DNA from: Deinococcus betulae
Lineage (GTDB): Bacteria; Deinococcota; Deinococci; Deinococcales; Deinococcaceae
NCBI RefSeq assembly: GCF_020166395.1
Contig: NZ_JAIQXU010000030.1
Coordinates: forward strand, 1-59,097
DNA length: 59,097 bases
Direction: 5' to 3'
Positions 8,336 through 15,894 of this stretch are shown here, one piece after another (the first letter of the stretch is position 1; every line of letters begins with the position of its first letter). The notes beneath the pieces were generated by a model. That model did not search any database and had not been told where the DNA came from. It saw only the letters and a list, made by a program, of their open reading frames with translations. Both the position numbers and the translations under genes were made by a program.

Positions 8336-8893
8336 ATGAAATGGTCTGACATTGAAACCACCCTGAAGGCTGCCATCCGAGAGAAACGGGGGGCACAAAG
8401 CGAAATTGCGCGCCGCCTTGGCATCAAGCCTGGGAGTGTCGCCAACTATGTGAGCGGCTCGAACAGCATCCCCACGCCCCATCTCGACACGATTCTCACC
8501 GTCATGGGCATGACCCTCCACTTGGGCGACGCCTCCACGGTTGATATCCGCAATTTCCTGATTCAAATGAGCGAACAGCCTGACCAGCAGTTCTTCGATT
8601 CCAGCGGACAGGGCCGCCATGTCTATCACTATGGCGAAACCGAAATTGCGGGCGTCACCGACCTGGTGTGGTACAGCCCAGGGCTCTGGTGGGTCAAACT
8701 GCGCCACCCGAAATTTCGTGCTCACACGCTTGGCACCCTGCAACATACCGGTGAAACCGTCCTCGCAGACACCTATCACGTGCTTGACGGACCGTTCAAA
8801 GGGTACGGGGTGGCTGTCTCCGCCAATCTGATTCACCTGTGGGCACCAGGCTTGCCCGGCACGCCCGAACATCCGGCCCCTTACCTCAACTGA
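8336..8893 (+). CDS. HTH (XRE-type) regulator with C-terminal unknown domain
   Basis: 185 residues. Residues 10-50 form an XRE/lambda-repressor HTH (AAIREKRGAQSEIARRLGIKP then GSVANYVSGSNSIPTPHLDTI). The C-terminal 120 residues are beta-rich (HVYHYGETEIAGVTDLVWYS, TVLADTYHVLDGP) and may sense a ligand or mediate multimerisation; I cannot assign them. There is no Shine-Dalgarno and the ATG follows TAGTCT, so a leaderless transcript is likely. It probably binds the palindromes at 8279-8331. It ends about 190 bases before the Tn3-type element. Confidence 0.7.
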   Translation: MKWSDIETTLKAAIREKRGAQSEIARRLGIKPGSVANYVSGSNSIPTPHLDTILTVMGMTLHLGDASTVDIRNFLIQMSEQPDQQFFDSSGQGRHVYHYGETEIAGVTDLVWYSPGLWWVKLRHPKFRAHTLGTLQHTGETVLADTYHVLDGPFKGYGVAVSANLIHLWAPGLPGTPEHPAPYLN

Positions 8894-9081
8894 CACCTTG
8901 ACTTTCGGGGTCCTCCTCCACGGCACCAGCAGCACCACTGTCCAACACGGCTGCATTTCTCCTGACCCTGAGCCGTTAGCGCCTTCTCGAAGAGTGTGAA
9001 CGCTGTGCCTCCTCTTGAAGAGCCATCAGAGCGGCAACTCTCTACTTCACGTGAGACCGTGTGGACCCGCAGGTCCACCGC

Positions 9082-9119
9082 CGGGTAGTAACCACATTCG
9101 CCCGAAAACACCCGTTAAG
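9082..9119 (+). repeat. left 38-bp terminal inverted repeat
   Basis: Begins CGGGTAGTAACCACATTCGC and ends CCGAAAACACCCGTTAAG. It pairs with 12971-13008, differing at two positions (G/A at base 7, C/T at base 29). The outer base abuts ACCGC at 9077-9081. Confidence 0.88.
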
Positions 9120-9401
9120 AGTGTCTTTACTGTCCTACTGGAGTTTTTAAGGTGAGAGAAGTTCAGAGGTTGTTGAATAGCCACACCTCGAACTGTAGGC
9201 CGCACATCATATGTAGCTGATGCTAGAGCGGTCACAAAATCGCACGAAGCTCGCGGGCAACACAACAAAGCGAACTGGTTTCCTTCCAGTCCTAGATTCT
9301 CTCTGCGCGCTCAAATGCCACCCTAAAGCGTGTTGGGAGTTGACTAACACAGCATTGAGGCAGTTTCAGCCTAACGTAATTGCTACCAAACCCACAGGTA
9401 C
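9120..9401. other. element-internal leader, no gene recognised
   Basis: About 280 bases between the left inverted repeat and the operon promoter. Only short frames are present. A small hairpin ACTGG-TTTCCTT-CCAGT lies near 9263-9280. I looked for a resolvase-type res site with repeated dyads and did not find a convincing one. Confidence 0.4.
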
Positions 9402-9448
9402 TTAACATATAAGTTTACAAAATTCAACTTATATGTTAACCTAGCAGC
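9402..9448 (+). promoter_or_regulatory. operon promoter inside perfect 14-bp inverted repeat
   Basis: TTAACATATAAGTT (9402-9415) and AACTTATATGTTAA (9426-9439) are perfect inverted arms with a 10-base spacer. Overlapping them are TTTACA (9414-9419) and TAACCT (9437-9442) separated by exactly 17 bases, a good -35/-10 pair. TAACCT ends 6 nt before the ATG at 9449, so the transcript would be leaderless. A repressor bound to the dyad would cover the whole promoter. The XRE protein encoded by the second gene is the obvious candidate. Confidence 0.75.
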
Positions 9449-10015
9449 ATGCCGCCGGTGAACCCCATCCCAAACTTCGACCAGCGCGGTTTGCTGCCAG
9501 CTGGCGATTACCACGTAACCTTTGACCAGATTCGGCACTTCCACCTTGTTCAGGGTGACGGTTCAAGCGCGACGTGGGACACAACCTGGCGGCGGAGTTT
9601 GGTTGATCACTGCGAGGTAATGGTGCGACAGTTGTGGGCAGCCGGGGTCACCACGATCGTGCTCGACGGCTCATTCGTTGAGGCCAAAGACCGCCCCAGC
9701 GACATCGACGGCTATTTCGAGTACGACGTGAACGGGTTGGCGATACTAGTGGCGCGACTCAACGCAGGTGATCCTGAGCGAATTTGGGACTGGAATCCGA
9801 ACAGACGCACGCTGGATGTCGCCACTGGGAAACGTCAGCTGCCGATGTGGCATCGCCATCACGTGGAGTTGTACCCGCATGTCGGACAGCCTTCTGGCAT
9901 TCCCAACCGCCACGGGCATCCTCAACTTTTTCCCGCCGCCTTTCGGCAACAGCGTGGCACGTACGAACCCAAAGGCGTTCTGGTCGTGGTTCAACCACAA
10001 GGAGGAGTGCAATGA
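9449..10015 (+). CDS. nucleotidyltransferase-like protein (DUF6932-type)
   Basis: 188 residues, first gene of the operon. Residues 72-93 read LDGSFVEAKDRPSDIDGYFE. G-S-F followed about 10 residues later by D-I-D is the metal-binding motif of the polymerase-beta/MNT nucleotidyltransferase fold. The phrase F(D/P)xRGLLPAGDY near the start is typical of small proteins I know as DUF6932. Nucleotidyltransferase-fold proteins in such contexts can be toxins that modify tRNA or partner proteins; which applies here is unknown. The stop overlaps the next start by 4 bases, and AAGGAGGAG inside its 3' end serves the next gene. Confidence 0.72.
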   Translation: MPPVNPIPNFDQRGLLPAGDYHVTFDQIRHFHLVQGDGSSATWDTTWRRSLVDHCEVMVRQLWAAGVTTIVLDGSFVEAKDRPSDIDGYFEYDVNGLAILVARLNAGDPERIWDWNPNRRTLDVATGKRQLPMWHRHHVELYPHVGQPSGIPNRHGHPQLFPAAFRQQRGTYEPKGVLVVVQPQGGVQ

Positions 10016-10650
10016 TCAGGAACGACACAGAGTACAAGCGGGTTCTGCAGCAGATTGAGGAGGGCCGGGCCCACTTCCACGCCCAGCGGGCCAGTTTTCA
10101 GGAGCAAGGCGTTCCCGTAGAAGCTGCAGACATCGCGCTTCAAGCCACCGAGAGTTTCCTCCTGGGTCTGGAAGAGGACGCGGCGGCGTATCTGAACGCC
10201 AAGAGCGGTCACCTCACCCCCCTGGGCGACCTCAAGCACATCGGGCGCTGGCTGATTCATGCTCGCATCGCCCGCGGGCTTTCACAAAGGGAGCTGGCCG
10301 AGCGCCTCCAGGTTTCCGAGGCACAAGTCTCCCGCGACGAGCGTAATGAATATTCGAAGGTGGGGGTTGACCGCGCGCAGGCAATTCTCGACGCGATGGG
10401 TGTTGCATTACGCGTTGTAGAAGATCGGCATACAACTATTCCCACTGCGGAGAGTGCCGCCTACACCATCCCATTTGAAACTCACAGCGTACCTTCCTCT
10501 GAGGTGGACAGCGAGCTGTACCGCATCGCTGGGAATTTTCGAGCCAAGAAGAACCTATCGCCTGAAAAGACACGTCAGATTGCTCACGCCCTGAATAACC
10601 TGCTCAACACGCTTGCTGAGGACGACAGTCCAGCGGTACGACAGGAGTAG
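10012..10650 (+). CDS. XRE-type HTH protein of the element operon
   Basis: 212 residues from ATG 10012, with a strong site AAGGAGGAG just upstream and ATGA overlap with the previous stop. Residues 1-75 are helical (coiled-coil-like). A canonical XRE HTH spans about 82-130 (RIARGLSQRELAERLQVS then AQVSRDERNEY). The C-terminal 70 residues are low-complexity then helical. It is probably the autorepressor at the 9402-9439 dyad and may also act as antitoxin to the nucleotidyltransferase-like protein, by analogy with HTH/NTase pairs. The next gene encodes an ImmA/IrrE-like partner, also typically paired with XRE repressors. Confidence 0.8.
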   Translation: MIRNDTEYKRVLQQIEEGRAHFHAQRASFQEQGVPVEAADIALQATESFLLGLEEDAAAYLNAKSGHLTPLGDLKHIGRWLIHARIARGLSQRELAERLQVSEAQVSRDERNEYSKVGVDRAQAILDAMGVALRVVEDRHTTIPTAESAAYTIPFETHSVPSSEVDSELYRIAGNFRAKKNLSPEKTRQIAHALNNLLNTLAEDDSPAVRQE

Positions 10651-10654
10651 TCTT

Positions 10655-11185
10655 ATGGCCAAGACCGCCCCACCCTTCACGCATGACCATCTTGAACACC
10701 TTCAGCAGAATGCCGACGTGCTGCGTGCCCAGGTGGGAGCCGGTCCAGACGGGCCAGTGGATGCTTTCGCCCTAGCGGCGGTCTTCGGTGCCCGTATCGA
10801 GTACCTGGATGGAGACGTCGACCCGGGTGATTTTTCGGGCATGGTCACCATGCACGCGGGCCAGCCCGTGATCGTACTCAACCGGAACATGTCTGCTGAG
10901 CGCCGGAATATTACCCTGCTTGAGGAGCTGTGCCACTTGCACTACCGGCATCCGGTAGAGGAATGGGACGACCAGGGGCGGCAGCACACCAACGTAACCG
11001 AGTCGGAGGCGTATCAGACTGGGGCTGCCGTGCTGCTGCCCGCCATCGTCGTGGCCAAAGCCGTATACAAGAACCGCGCCGCTGCCGACGTGGCCCGTGA
11101 GTATGGAGTAAGCAAAGAACTATTCGAGATGCGCGTCAAGGTGCTGGGTCTGTGGCCCCACTATCAGGGGAGGAAGGCCGCATGA
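10655..11185 (+). CDS. ImmA/IrrE-like (DUF955) protein with altered zinc motif
   Basis: 176 residues, ATG 10655 preceded by ACAGGAG. The family core is seen in GQPVIVLNRNMSAERRNITLLEE, then LCHLHYRHP, and the third-ligand helix ESEAYQTGAAVLLP, followed by helices that include a HTH-like VAREYGVSKELFEMR. ImmA/IrrE proteins are zinc proteases that cut XRE repressors. Here the usual H-E-x-x-H reads E-E-L-C-H (residues 90-94): the first His is Glu. EExxH variants exist in the family, so activity cannot be excluded. It sits directly after an XRE gene, the classical pairing. The stop overlaps the next ATG by 4 bases. Confidence 0.8.
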   Translation: MAKTAPPFTHDHLEHLQQNADVLRAQVGAGPDGPVDAFALAAVFGARIEYLDGDVDPGDFSGMVTMHAGQPVIVLNRNMSAERRNITLLEELCHLHYRHPVEEWDDQGRQHTNVTESEAYQTGAAVLLPAIVVAKAVYKNRAAADVAREYGVSKELFEMRVKVLGLWPHYQGRKAA

Positions 11186-11997
11186 TACCCGCTATCCAGA
11201 ATTCGGTGGAAACAATGCTTCTGAGACGTTGGGAGGCCACCCGGCCCGAATCTCTGCGTGAGTTTGACCAGATTCCCATGGTGGGAACAGACCTTGTGGA
11301 GAGTGTCAAGGTCGCGGCCCGGCGGCTGGCCGACCGGCGCGTCGTCTTCATGGGCGACCATGATGGCGTCAGTGTACTCATCGGGATGTTCGCCTCCCGT
11401 GGCCTTGTACCGGCACCTAAACGCATGCACCTGCTTGATTTCGATGAGCGCCTTCTTGATCGGGCCCGACTGATAGCGACCGAATACGGCTTTTCGCACC
11501 TGCTGAACGCCGAGTTATACAACGTTTTTGATATGGTGCCTGCCCATCTCATTGGCGCTTTTGACGCCTACTATACGAATCCACCGTACGGGATGAGCAA
11601 TGACGGCGAGAGCGTGAGGTTGTTCATGGCCCGCGCCATGGAGATGGCGAATGCCCCGGGGTCGCTGGGGCAGGTCGTCTTGCCCTGCGATCCGCAGCGG
11701 CCCTGGACCCAAAACGCTGCTGCCCGCACCACGCAATTTGCCGAGGCGTACAGTTGGGACGCCATAGAAATGCTCTGTGAGCGGCACGGCTATCATCTCG
11801 ACGACGATCCACAGTTACGGTCAGCGCTGCTGACGCTTCATGCGCGAGGGGGAAACCGGCTACCTCTGCCGTGGCAAGGTAGAGACGTGCCTCATCAAGA
11901 GATTCCCTATTTCTACGGCCGGTCCGTTGCGCCGCCCTATCCCCGCTACATCTTGAGCGACGGTCAGCGTGTACAGTCAACGCAGGTGGCGTCCTAG
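11182..11997 (+). CDS. BpsA/DUF43-like methyltransferase-fold protein
   Basis: 271 residues. The Rossmann core carries VVFMGDHDGVSVLI (58-64 replaces the usual G-x-G loop), LLDFDERLLDRA (acidic ribose-binding end of strand 2) and YYTNPPYGMS (133-137). This arrangement is that of the branched-chain polyamine synthase A C-terminal domain (formerly DUF43). However, NPPY is also the catalytic motif of N6-adenine and other amino methyltransferases. It therefore could aminopropylate a polyamine or methylate nucleic acid. The N-terminal winged-helix domain of archaeal BpsA is absent; only about 50 residues precede the core. Translationally coupled to the genes on both sides. Confidence 0.65.
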   Translation: MIPAIQNSVETMLLRRWEATRPESLREFDQIPMVGTDLVESVKVAARRLADRRVVFMGDHDGVSVLIGMFASRGLVPAPKRMHLLDFDERLLDRARLIATEYGFSHLLNAELYNVFDMVPAHLIGAFDAYYTNPPYGMSNDGESVRLFMARAMEMANAPGSLGQVVLPCDPQRPWTQNAAARTTQFAEAYSWDAIEMLCERHGYHLDDDPQLRSALLTLHARGGNRLPLPWQGRDVPHQEIPYFYGRSVAPPYPRYILSDGQRVQSTQVAS

Positions 11998-12446
11998 TGC
12001 AGCCGGAGCCAACAGCACCTGCCACTTGGATTTTCCAGGCCAACCCCCAGCAGTACGATATCGCCGCTTCACTGGCTGCAGAGCGGGTGGAGTTGTGGAA
12101 CTTACGTCAACACGCATCGAAAGTGAAATTGGGCGACCGGGTGTTGGTGTGGATTTCAGGCCGGAAGTCCGGCATTTATGCGGTGGGCGAGGTCATCAGC
12201 GCTCCTATGGATCAACCGGATTCCACTGTGGGACGGCGTTACTGGAAGTCCGCAGGCGGGCATCAGGTCTGGCCACGCGTCGAGGTGCGCTACAGCCAAG
12301 TGCTACTCGACCGCCCGCTCTACAAGAAGTACCTGGAGTTCGATGCAGCGCTAACTCAGTTGGCGATCCTCCGTCAGCCCCGGGGCACAAACTTCGCTGT
12401 GTCAGCGAACGAGTGGGAGGCGTTGAACAGTTGGCTGTCGAGTTAG
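11997..12446 (+). CDS. EVE domain protein
   Basis: 149 residues from GTG 11997, overlapping the previous stop (TAGTG). It is a single EVE (PUA-like) domain: WIFQANPQQYDI, then WNLRQHASKVKLGDRVLVWISG, GIYAVGEVISAP and the C-terminal FAVSANEWEALNSWL. EVE/PUA-like modules bind modified bases in DNA or RNA and recur in modification-dependent restriction and other defence genes. Stand-alone EVE genes beside methyltransferases are consistent with recognition of a mark made or removed by neighbours; the target here is unknown. Confidence 0.82.
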   Translation: MQPEPTAPATWIFQANPQQYDIAASLAAERVELWNLRQHASKVKLGDRVLVWISGRKSGIYAVGEVISAPMDQPDSTVGRRYWKSAGGHQVWPRVEVRYSQVLLDRPLYKKYLEFDAALTQLAILRQPRGTNFAVSANEWEALNSWLSS

Positions 12447-12480
12447 CCCCTAGACGCGGTGCTCATGAGGGCATGAAATT

Positions 12481-12849
12481 GTGTCAGATATGGATGTAGA
12501 GGTACTGCAACGGGACCTTCGCCGGTTCTCGGAGCGTCGGGGCTGGGGTCGCCACCACAACCCCAAGAGTCTGGTAATGGCCCTCACTGTAGAGGTCGCT
12601 GAATTGGTAGAGCACTTTCAGTGGCTTACGGAAGATGAGTCGTTTCACCCTACCGATCTGGAAGGTGTACAGGAAGAGGTGGCCGACGTCCTTATTTATC
12701 TGGTTCAAATTGCCGACCGGCTTAACATTGACGTTACTGAGGCCGTGACCCAGAAAATGAAACGCAACGCCGACAAGTACCCTGAACCGATGACTGCGCT
12801 GTGCGCTGACGGTGGGCCTTACTGTATGGTCGAACCGATGGGTAAATGA
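12481..12849 (+). CDS. MazG-like nucleotide pyrophosphohydrolase
   Basis: 122 residues from a GTG at 12481. All-alpha NTP-PPase motif: LTVEVAELVEHFQWL (E38, E41) and EEVADVLIYLVQIADRL (E65, E66, D69), the E-x-x-E...E-x-x-D magnesium site of the MazG/iMazG (DUF550-like) group. Such enzymes hydrolyse NTPs or dNTPs to NMPs, including non-canonical or modified nucleotides, and can adjust alarmone or nucleotide pools. It is last in the six-gene operon, 34 bases after the EVE gene, and about 120 bases from the right inverted repeat. Confidence 0.85.
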   Translation: MSDMDVEVLQRDLRRFSERRGWGRHHNPKSLVMALTVEVAELVEHFQWLTEDESFHPTDLEGVQEEVADVLIYLVQIADRLNIDVTEAVTQKMKRNADKYPEPMTALCADGGPYCMVEPMGK

Positions 12850-12970
12850 AGCCAACGCCATAGCGCCAAGTTCGCGGTCAATCGAGCGAAGCTGCAAACC
12901 CCGAGACTCTCTGCTTGCTCGATTGCCTCCCTAATGCCCGTTGAAAGTTGGTTGGCAGAACATTTGAGCG

Positions 12971-13008
12971 CTTAACGGGTATTTTCGGGCGAATGTGGTT
13001 ATTACCCG
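12971..13008 (-). repeat. right 38-bp terminal inverted repeat
   Basis: Reverse complement of the left repeat with two mismatches. On the plus strand it starts CTTAACGGGTATTTTCGG and ends GTTATTACCCG. It is followed immediately by ACCGC at 13009-13013, matching the bases just outside the left repeat. Confidence 0.88.
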
Positions 13009-13108
13009 ACCGCCTGCCGCAGAGGGACGTTGAGATGTAACAGCAGAGGCGTGTCCCTCACTCCACGTGCGTCTGAAAACGGGCTAGGGCATGCCCAAAA
13101 TGTGACCT

Positions 13109-14455
13109 CTACCCCTGGGCGACGATCCGCCGCTCCAAGCGGTCGCGGTCCTCAATTGCCTGTGACCTTCCCTGGTGATCCATGACCGAGAGGGTAAAGC
13201 CCTGGACCCCTGCCACTGCCCGCACCTGGAAGGGCTGGCCACCGTTCACGCACAGGGTGTCACCCACCTGCACCTCGCGCAGATCGTGGACTTGTTGCCA
13301 GACGCGCTGGCGAGCGTGCCACTGTTCATCTTCCAACAGGACGTCCAGTTCGGCCAGAAGATCAACCACGGGCCGTCCAGCCGCCACCGCTGCGCGAATG
13401 TCTGCCTGGGCTGCCTCTGGAAACCGGGTGCGCGCCCCCCGGAGGACCGCCTGCACTTCCCGCGCCAGCGAACTGTGCAAGGCCTTCAGGGCACCCTCGT
13501 CCAGGGTGGTGGGCCAATTCAGCGAAGGGGGTGGGGACTGCCGGGCCCGCAGGGCCGCCCCTTCCAGAGCGTCCCAGAAGGCCAGGTGGGCCTCGGTTGG
13601 TGTCAGGGTGGTCGGCAGACTGGCCCCGAAGGGAAATCCCGCCGGCAGGCGCGCTTCCAGCTGCGCTAGGCGTGGCTCCAGGCCCTCGCCATGCAGCCAG
13701 AGCCGGGCCCAGCTGAAGCGACCGCCAGTAGCCTGCGGCGATGAACCGGAAAGCGGCCAAGAGGGAGGGGCTGTGCGGCGTAGGCGCGCTCGGCTCCAAC
13801 CAAACCGCTCGCTGACGATCTCCGGCAAGGTCGCCTGCGCCAGAGCGAACAGCACCGCCTGCCGTTCATCTTGCAGGTAGGCCCAGGTCACATCGTCTGG
13901 GGTGTGTAGCGCGGCCAGCACCCCAGGGCCTTCCTGTTCACATAGGGTGGCCAGTAGAGGCAGCAGTTCTGGCTCCTCAAAGAGCTCGCCGAAGTGTGGG
14001 CGGGCCCGTTCCAGGTCATGCATGACCTCGCCCTCATCAACGGCCGCCAGCTGATGATCCAGTGTCCGCAGGTTCAACACCGTGCCCGTGACGGGATACA
14101 GGGCCACATGAGCCTGGGCGGTCATCAGGGCTCTGTGAAGCACGGTCAGCCCTGCCCTCTCCATCTGGGCCAGGACCTGCTGGGCCTCACCTGGGGGCAG
14201 GGTCAGGCCGAGCCTAGCGAGACTCGCCTGGAGGCGCTCTTCGAGACCCAGCAGGGGGTTGACCACGCCTTTGCCCTGCTGAAGGGCGGCCGAGTAGTGG
14301 TTCCAACTGCGTTGGGCCGCTAACTGGGCGCGCAGCTCGATGGCCTGACTACGCTTGATGATGAGACCGCGCGCGTTCAATTCGTCCTGCAGCGCTTGGG
14401 CCTGGGTTTTGGCCAGTGCTGACCAGAGGGTGGCGAAAGGGGCGTCGTGGTGCAT
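13109..14455 (-). CDS. orphan protein with N-terminal repeat-family module (family member 2)
   Basis: 448 residues. ATG 14455 is chosen because GGAG precedes it at normal spacing; the longer frame to 14563 is unlikely. Residues 1-60 contain LIIKRSQAIELRAQLAA then QRSWNHYSAALQ, the same layout as members at 4154 and 33897. The rest is Ala/Leu-rich helical (AQLEARLPAGFPFGA, DIRAAVAAGRPVVDLLAELDVLL), with a beta C-terminus (VGDTLCVNGGQPFQVRAVAGV) like a small SH3/KOW-type barrel. No enzyme motif is seen. It lies alone on the minus strand just outside the Tn3-like element. Confidence 0.65.
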   Translation of the reverse strand: MHHDAPFATLWSALAKTQAQALQDELNARGLIIKRSQAIELRAQLAAQRSWNHYSAALQQGKGVVNPLLGLEERLQASLARLGLTLPPGEAQQVLAQMERAGLTVLHRALMTAQAHVALYPVTGTVLNLRTLDHQLAAVDEGEVMHDLERARPHFGELFEEPELLPLLATLCEQEGPGVLAALHTPDDVTWAYLQDERQAVLFALAQATLPEIVSERFGWSRARLRRTAPPSWPLSGSSPQATGGRFSWARLWLHGEGLEPRLAQLEARLPAGFPFGASLPTTLTPTEAHLAFWDALEGAALRARQSPPPSLNWPTTLDEGALKALHSSLAREVQAVLRGARTRFPEAAQADIRAAVAAGRPVVDLLAELDVLLEDEQWHARQRVWQQVHDLREVQVGDTLCVNGGQPFQVRAVAGVQGFTLSVMDHQGRSQAIEDRDRLERRIVAQG

Positions 14456-14681
14456 GGTCACTCCGGTCCAGGCGGACGGAAGCGTGGTTCCTGCGTTGCC
14501 CCGCTCCGCCTGGATGGGGGAGTGAGGAGGAAGAGTGTGCTTCAGAGGTGGTGCGCTGACCATTCGCCAAACCCCGGCAGGGGTGCAGGATGCAGGCTGT
14601 CAGTGAGCCTGAGCCAGTCAACCAGTCCAGCAGGTCACTGTCAAGCAAGATGCAGCATCGGTACTGAAGCCTTCTGCTCGC

Positions 14682-15293
14682 TCAGCGCCGGAGGTCCAAA
14701 TTCCCTTGCACGGGCCCAGCGCCGATGGTGCCGGTCACCTGTGTGGACGTGACATGGGCCTTGAGCGACCCAAACGCCAGACCGTTGCCATCGACCAGCT
14801 GACCGGAGACGAAGGTCCCGCCGGTCTGTGGCCTGATCTCGCCCTGGAAGCCATAGGTGCCGAAGGGCGTCTCGACCTGCACCGTTTTGGGCTCGGAGAG
14901 CAGGTTGAGGTGCAGCGTGATGTTCGCGCTGCCAACGGCACCACTGGCCAGCCCCCGGTAAGTCCCGGAGCTCAACGCCTGGGACACCGGTGCGGCGCCA
15001 GCGGAGGGCCCCAGCTGGCCCTGGATGAGCGGCCACAGATAGAAGGCGGCGCCGATCACCAGCAGGGTGCCCAAGACCGCGCCCACCCCGCCCCCTGCTT
15101 TTGGTGGGGCGCCGGGTGCCGGCGAGGTGGCCACCGCCGACACAGCGGCCACCGGGCGCAGCAGCGCGCGGCGCAGGGTGCGCTTCTCCAGGGCGTGGCG
15201 CACTTCGTTGATCACGAGCAGCCCGCAAAGGGCCAGCAGGGCGTAAAGCACCTGATAGGGATGGAGCTGCACGTAACGCGCCAGTTCGGTCAT
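14682..15293 (-). CDS. membrane-anchored hypothetical protein
   Basis: 203 residues. Two membrane helices, at about 13-30 (VLYALLALCGLLVINEV) and 72-88 (GAVLGTLLVIGAAFYLW), flank a basic, Ala/Pro-rich cytoplasmic segment. The C-terminal 100 residues look like an extracytoplasmic beta domain rich in Gly and Thr (TFVSGQLVDGNGLAFGSL). No known family. There is no Shine-Dalgarno; TACCCT lies 8 nt before the ATG on the minus strand. Confidence 0.6.
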   Translation of the reverse strand: MTELARYVQLHPYQVLYALLALCGLLVINEVRHALEKRTLRRALLRPVAAVSAVATSPAPGAPPKAGGGVGAVLGTLLVIGAAFYLWPLIQGQLGPSAGAAPVSQALSSGTYRGLASGAVGSANITLHLNLLSEPKTVQVETPFGTYGFQGEIRPQTGGTFVSGQLVDGNGLAFGSLKAHVTSTQVTGTIGAGPVQGNLDLRR

Positions 15294-15490
15294 GGACCTT
15301 CAGGGTACAGGAGGGCGCCGGCCCGCACATTCAGTGCCCTGGCTGTTTGACGCATGCGCCAACGTCACCACCCGTCTACCCTGAGGGCATGAGCCTACCT
15401 TTGCCGTCCTGGCATTCCATGCGTCGCGGGCGGGCCGCCTGACTCCCTGAGCCTGCTCAGGACCCGGCCTCGCCCACTCTGGCCCCGCGG
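15294..15490. other. intergenic, no gene recognised
   Basis: Spacer between the membrane protein gene and the GGDEF remnant. Short frames only; no hairpin with a T-run noticed. Confidence 0.35.
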
Positions 15491-15679
15491 TGGGGTGAAC
15501 CCATCAAGAACCTGGTGCGCCTTGAGGGGGAAAAGCGCGCGGTGTTGCGCACAGCGGACGAGTTGCTGTACCAGGCCAAGGCCTTTGGCCGCAACCGCGT
15601 CGTGACGAACCTGGGGCGCGTGACGCACGCCGGAGACGAAGGCCAGCCGTTCGGCGCCCGGGTGGGGTCAACCACCTGA
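15491..15679 (+). pseudogene. GGDEF (diguanylate cyclase) C-terminal remnant
   Basis: In the frame ending at the TGA 15677-15679, the codons read ADELLYQAKAFGRNRVVTN. This is the characteristic last helix and strand of GGDEF domains (A-D-x-A-L-Y-x-A-K-x-x-G-R-N-R-V). The catalytic GGDEF loop and everything upstream is missing, and the preceding residues no longer fit the domain. It is therefore a 3' fragment of a deleted gene. Confidence 0.7.
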
Positions 15680-15894
15680 CGCTCACCGCGCAACGCGTGA
15701 AGCAGGGCGTGTAGCGTTGGAGCGCGGAGGGGCCCGCCTCTAGAATGGGAAGTGCGACGGTGATGCTCTGCCGCAGCTCCCTCAGCGCCAACCGGTGTCC
15801 GCCGTCGTCCAAATCAAAATCATTGGCACCAGTTCTACACCTGCCTTGAGCGAATGCTCCTGCGCCGTCATGGACTTCTCGAGGCCTTGAACCG

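Larger units (their letters stand above)
9082..13008. mobile_element. Tn3-like non-autonomous element carrying six-gene operon
   Basis: The 3927-bp segment is bounded by 38-base inverted repeats (36 of 38 identical) and flanked by ACCGC on both sides (9077-9081 and 13009-13013). Repeat length, the inner end GAAAA(C/T)ACCCGTTAAG and the 5-bp duplication are the hallmarks of Tn3-family transposition. Typical Tn3 ends start GGGG; these start CGGGT, a deviation. No transposase, resolvase or res site is recognised inside, so movement would need a transposase in trans. Contents: an untranslated 330-bp leader region and the operon 9449-12849. Confidence 0.85.

Noticed and set aside
9120..9401. Possible res site or resolvase in the Tn3-like element
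   Set aside because: No set of repeated dyads and no recombinase frame could be found.
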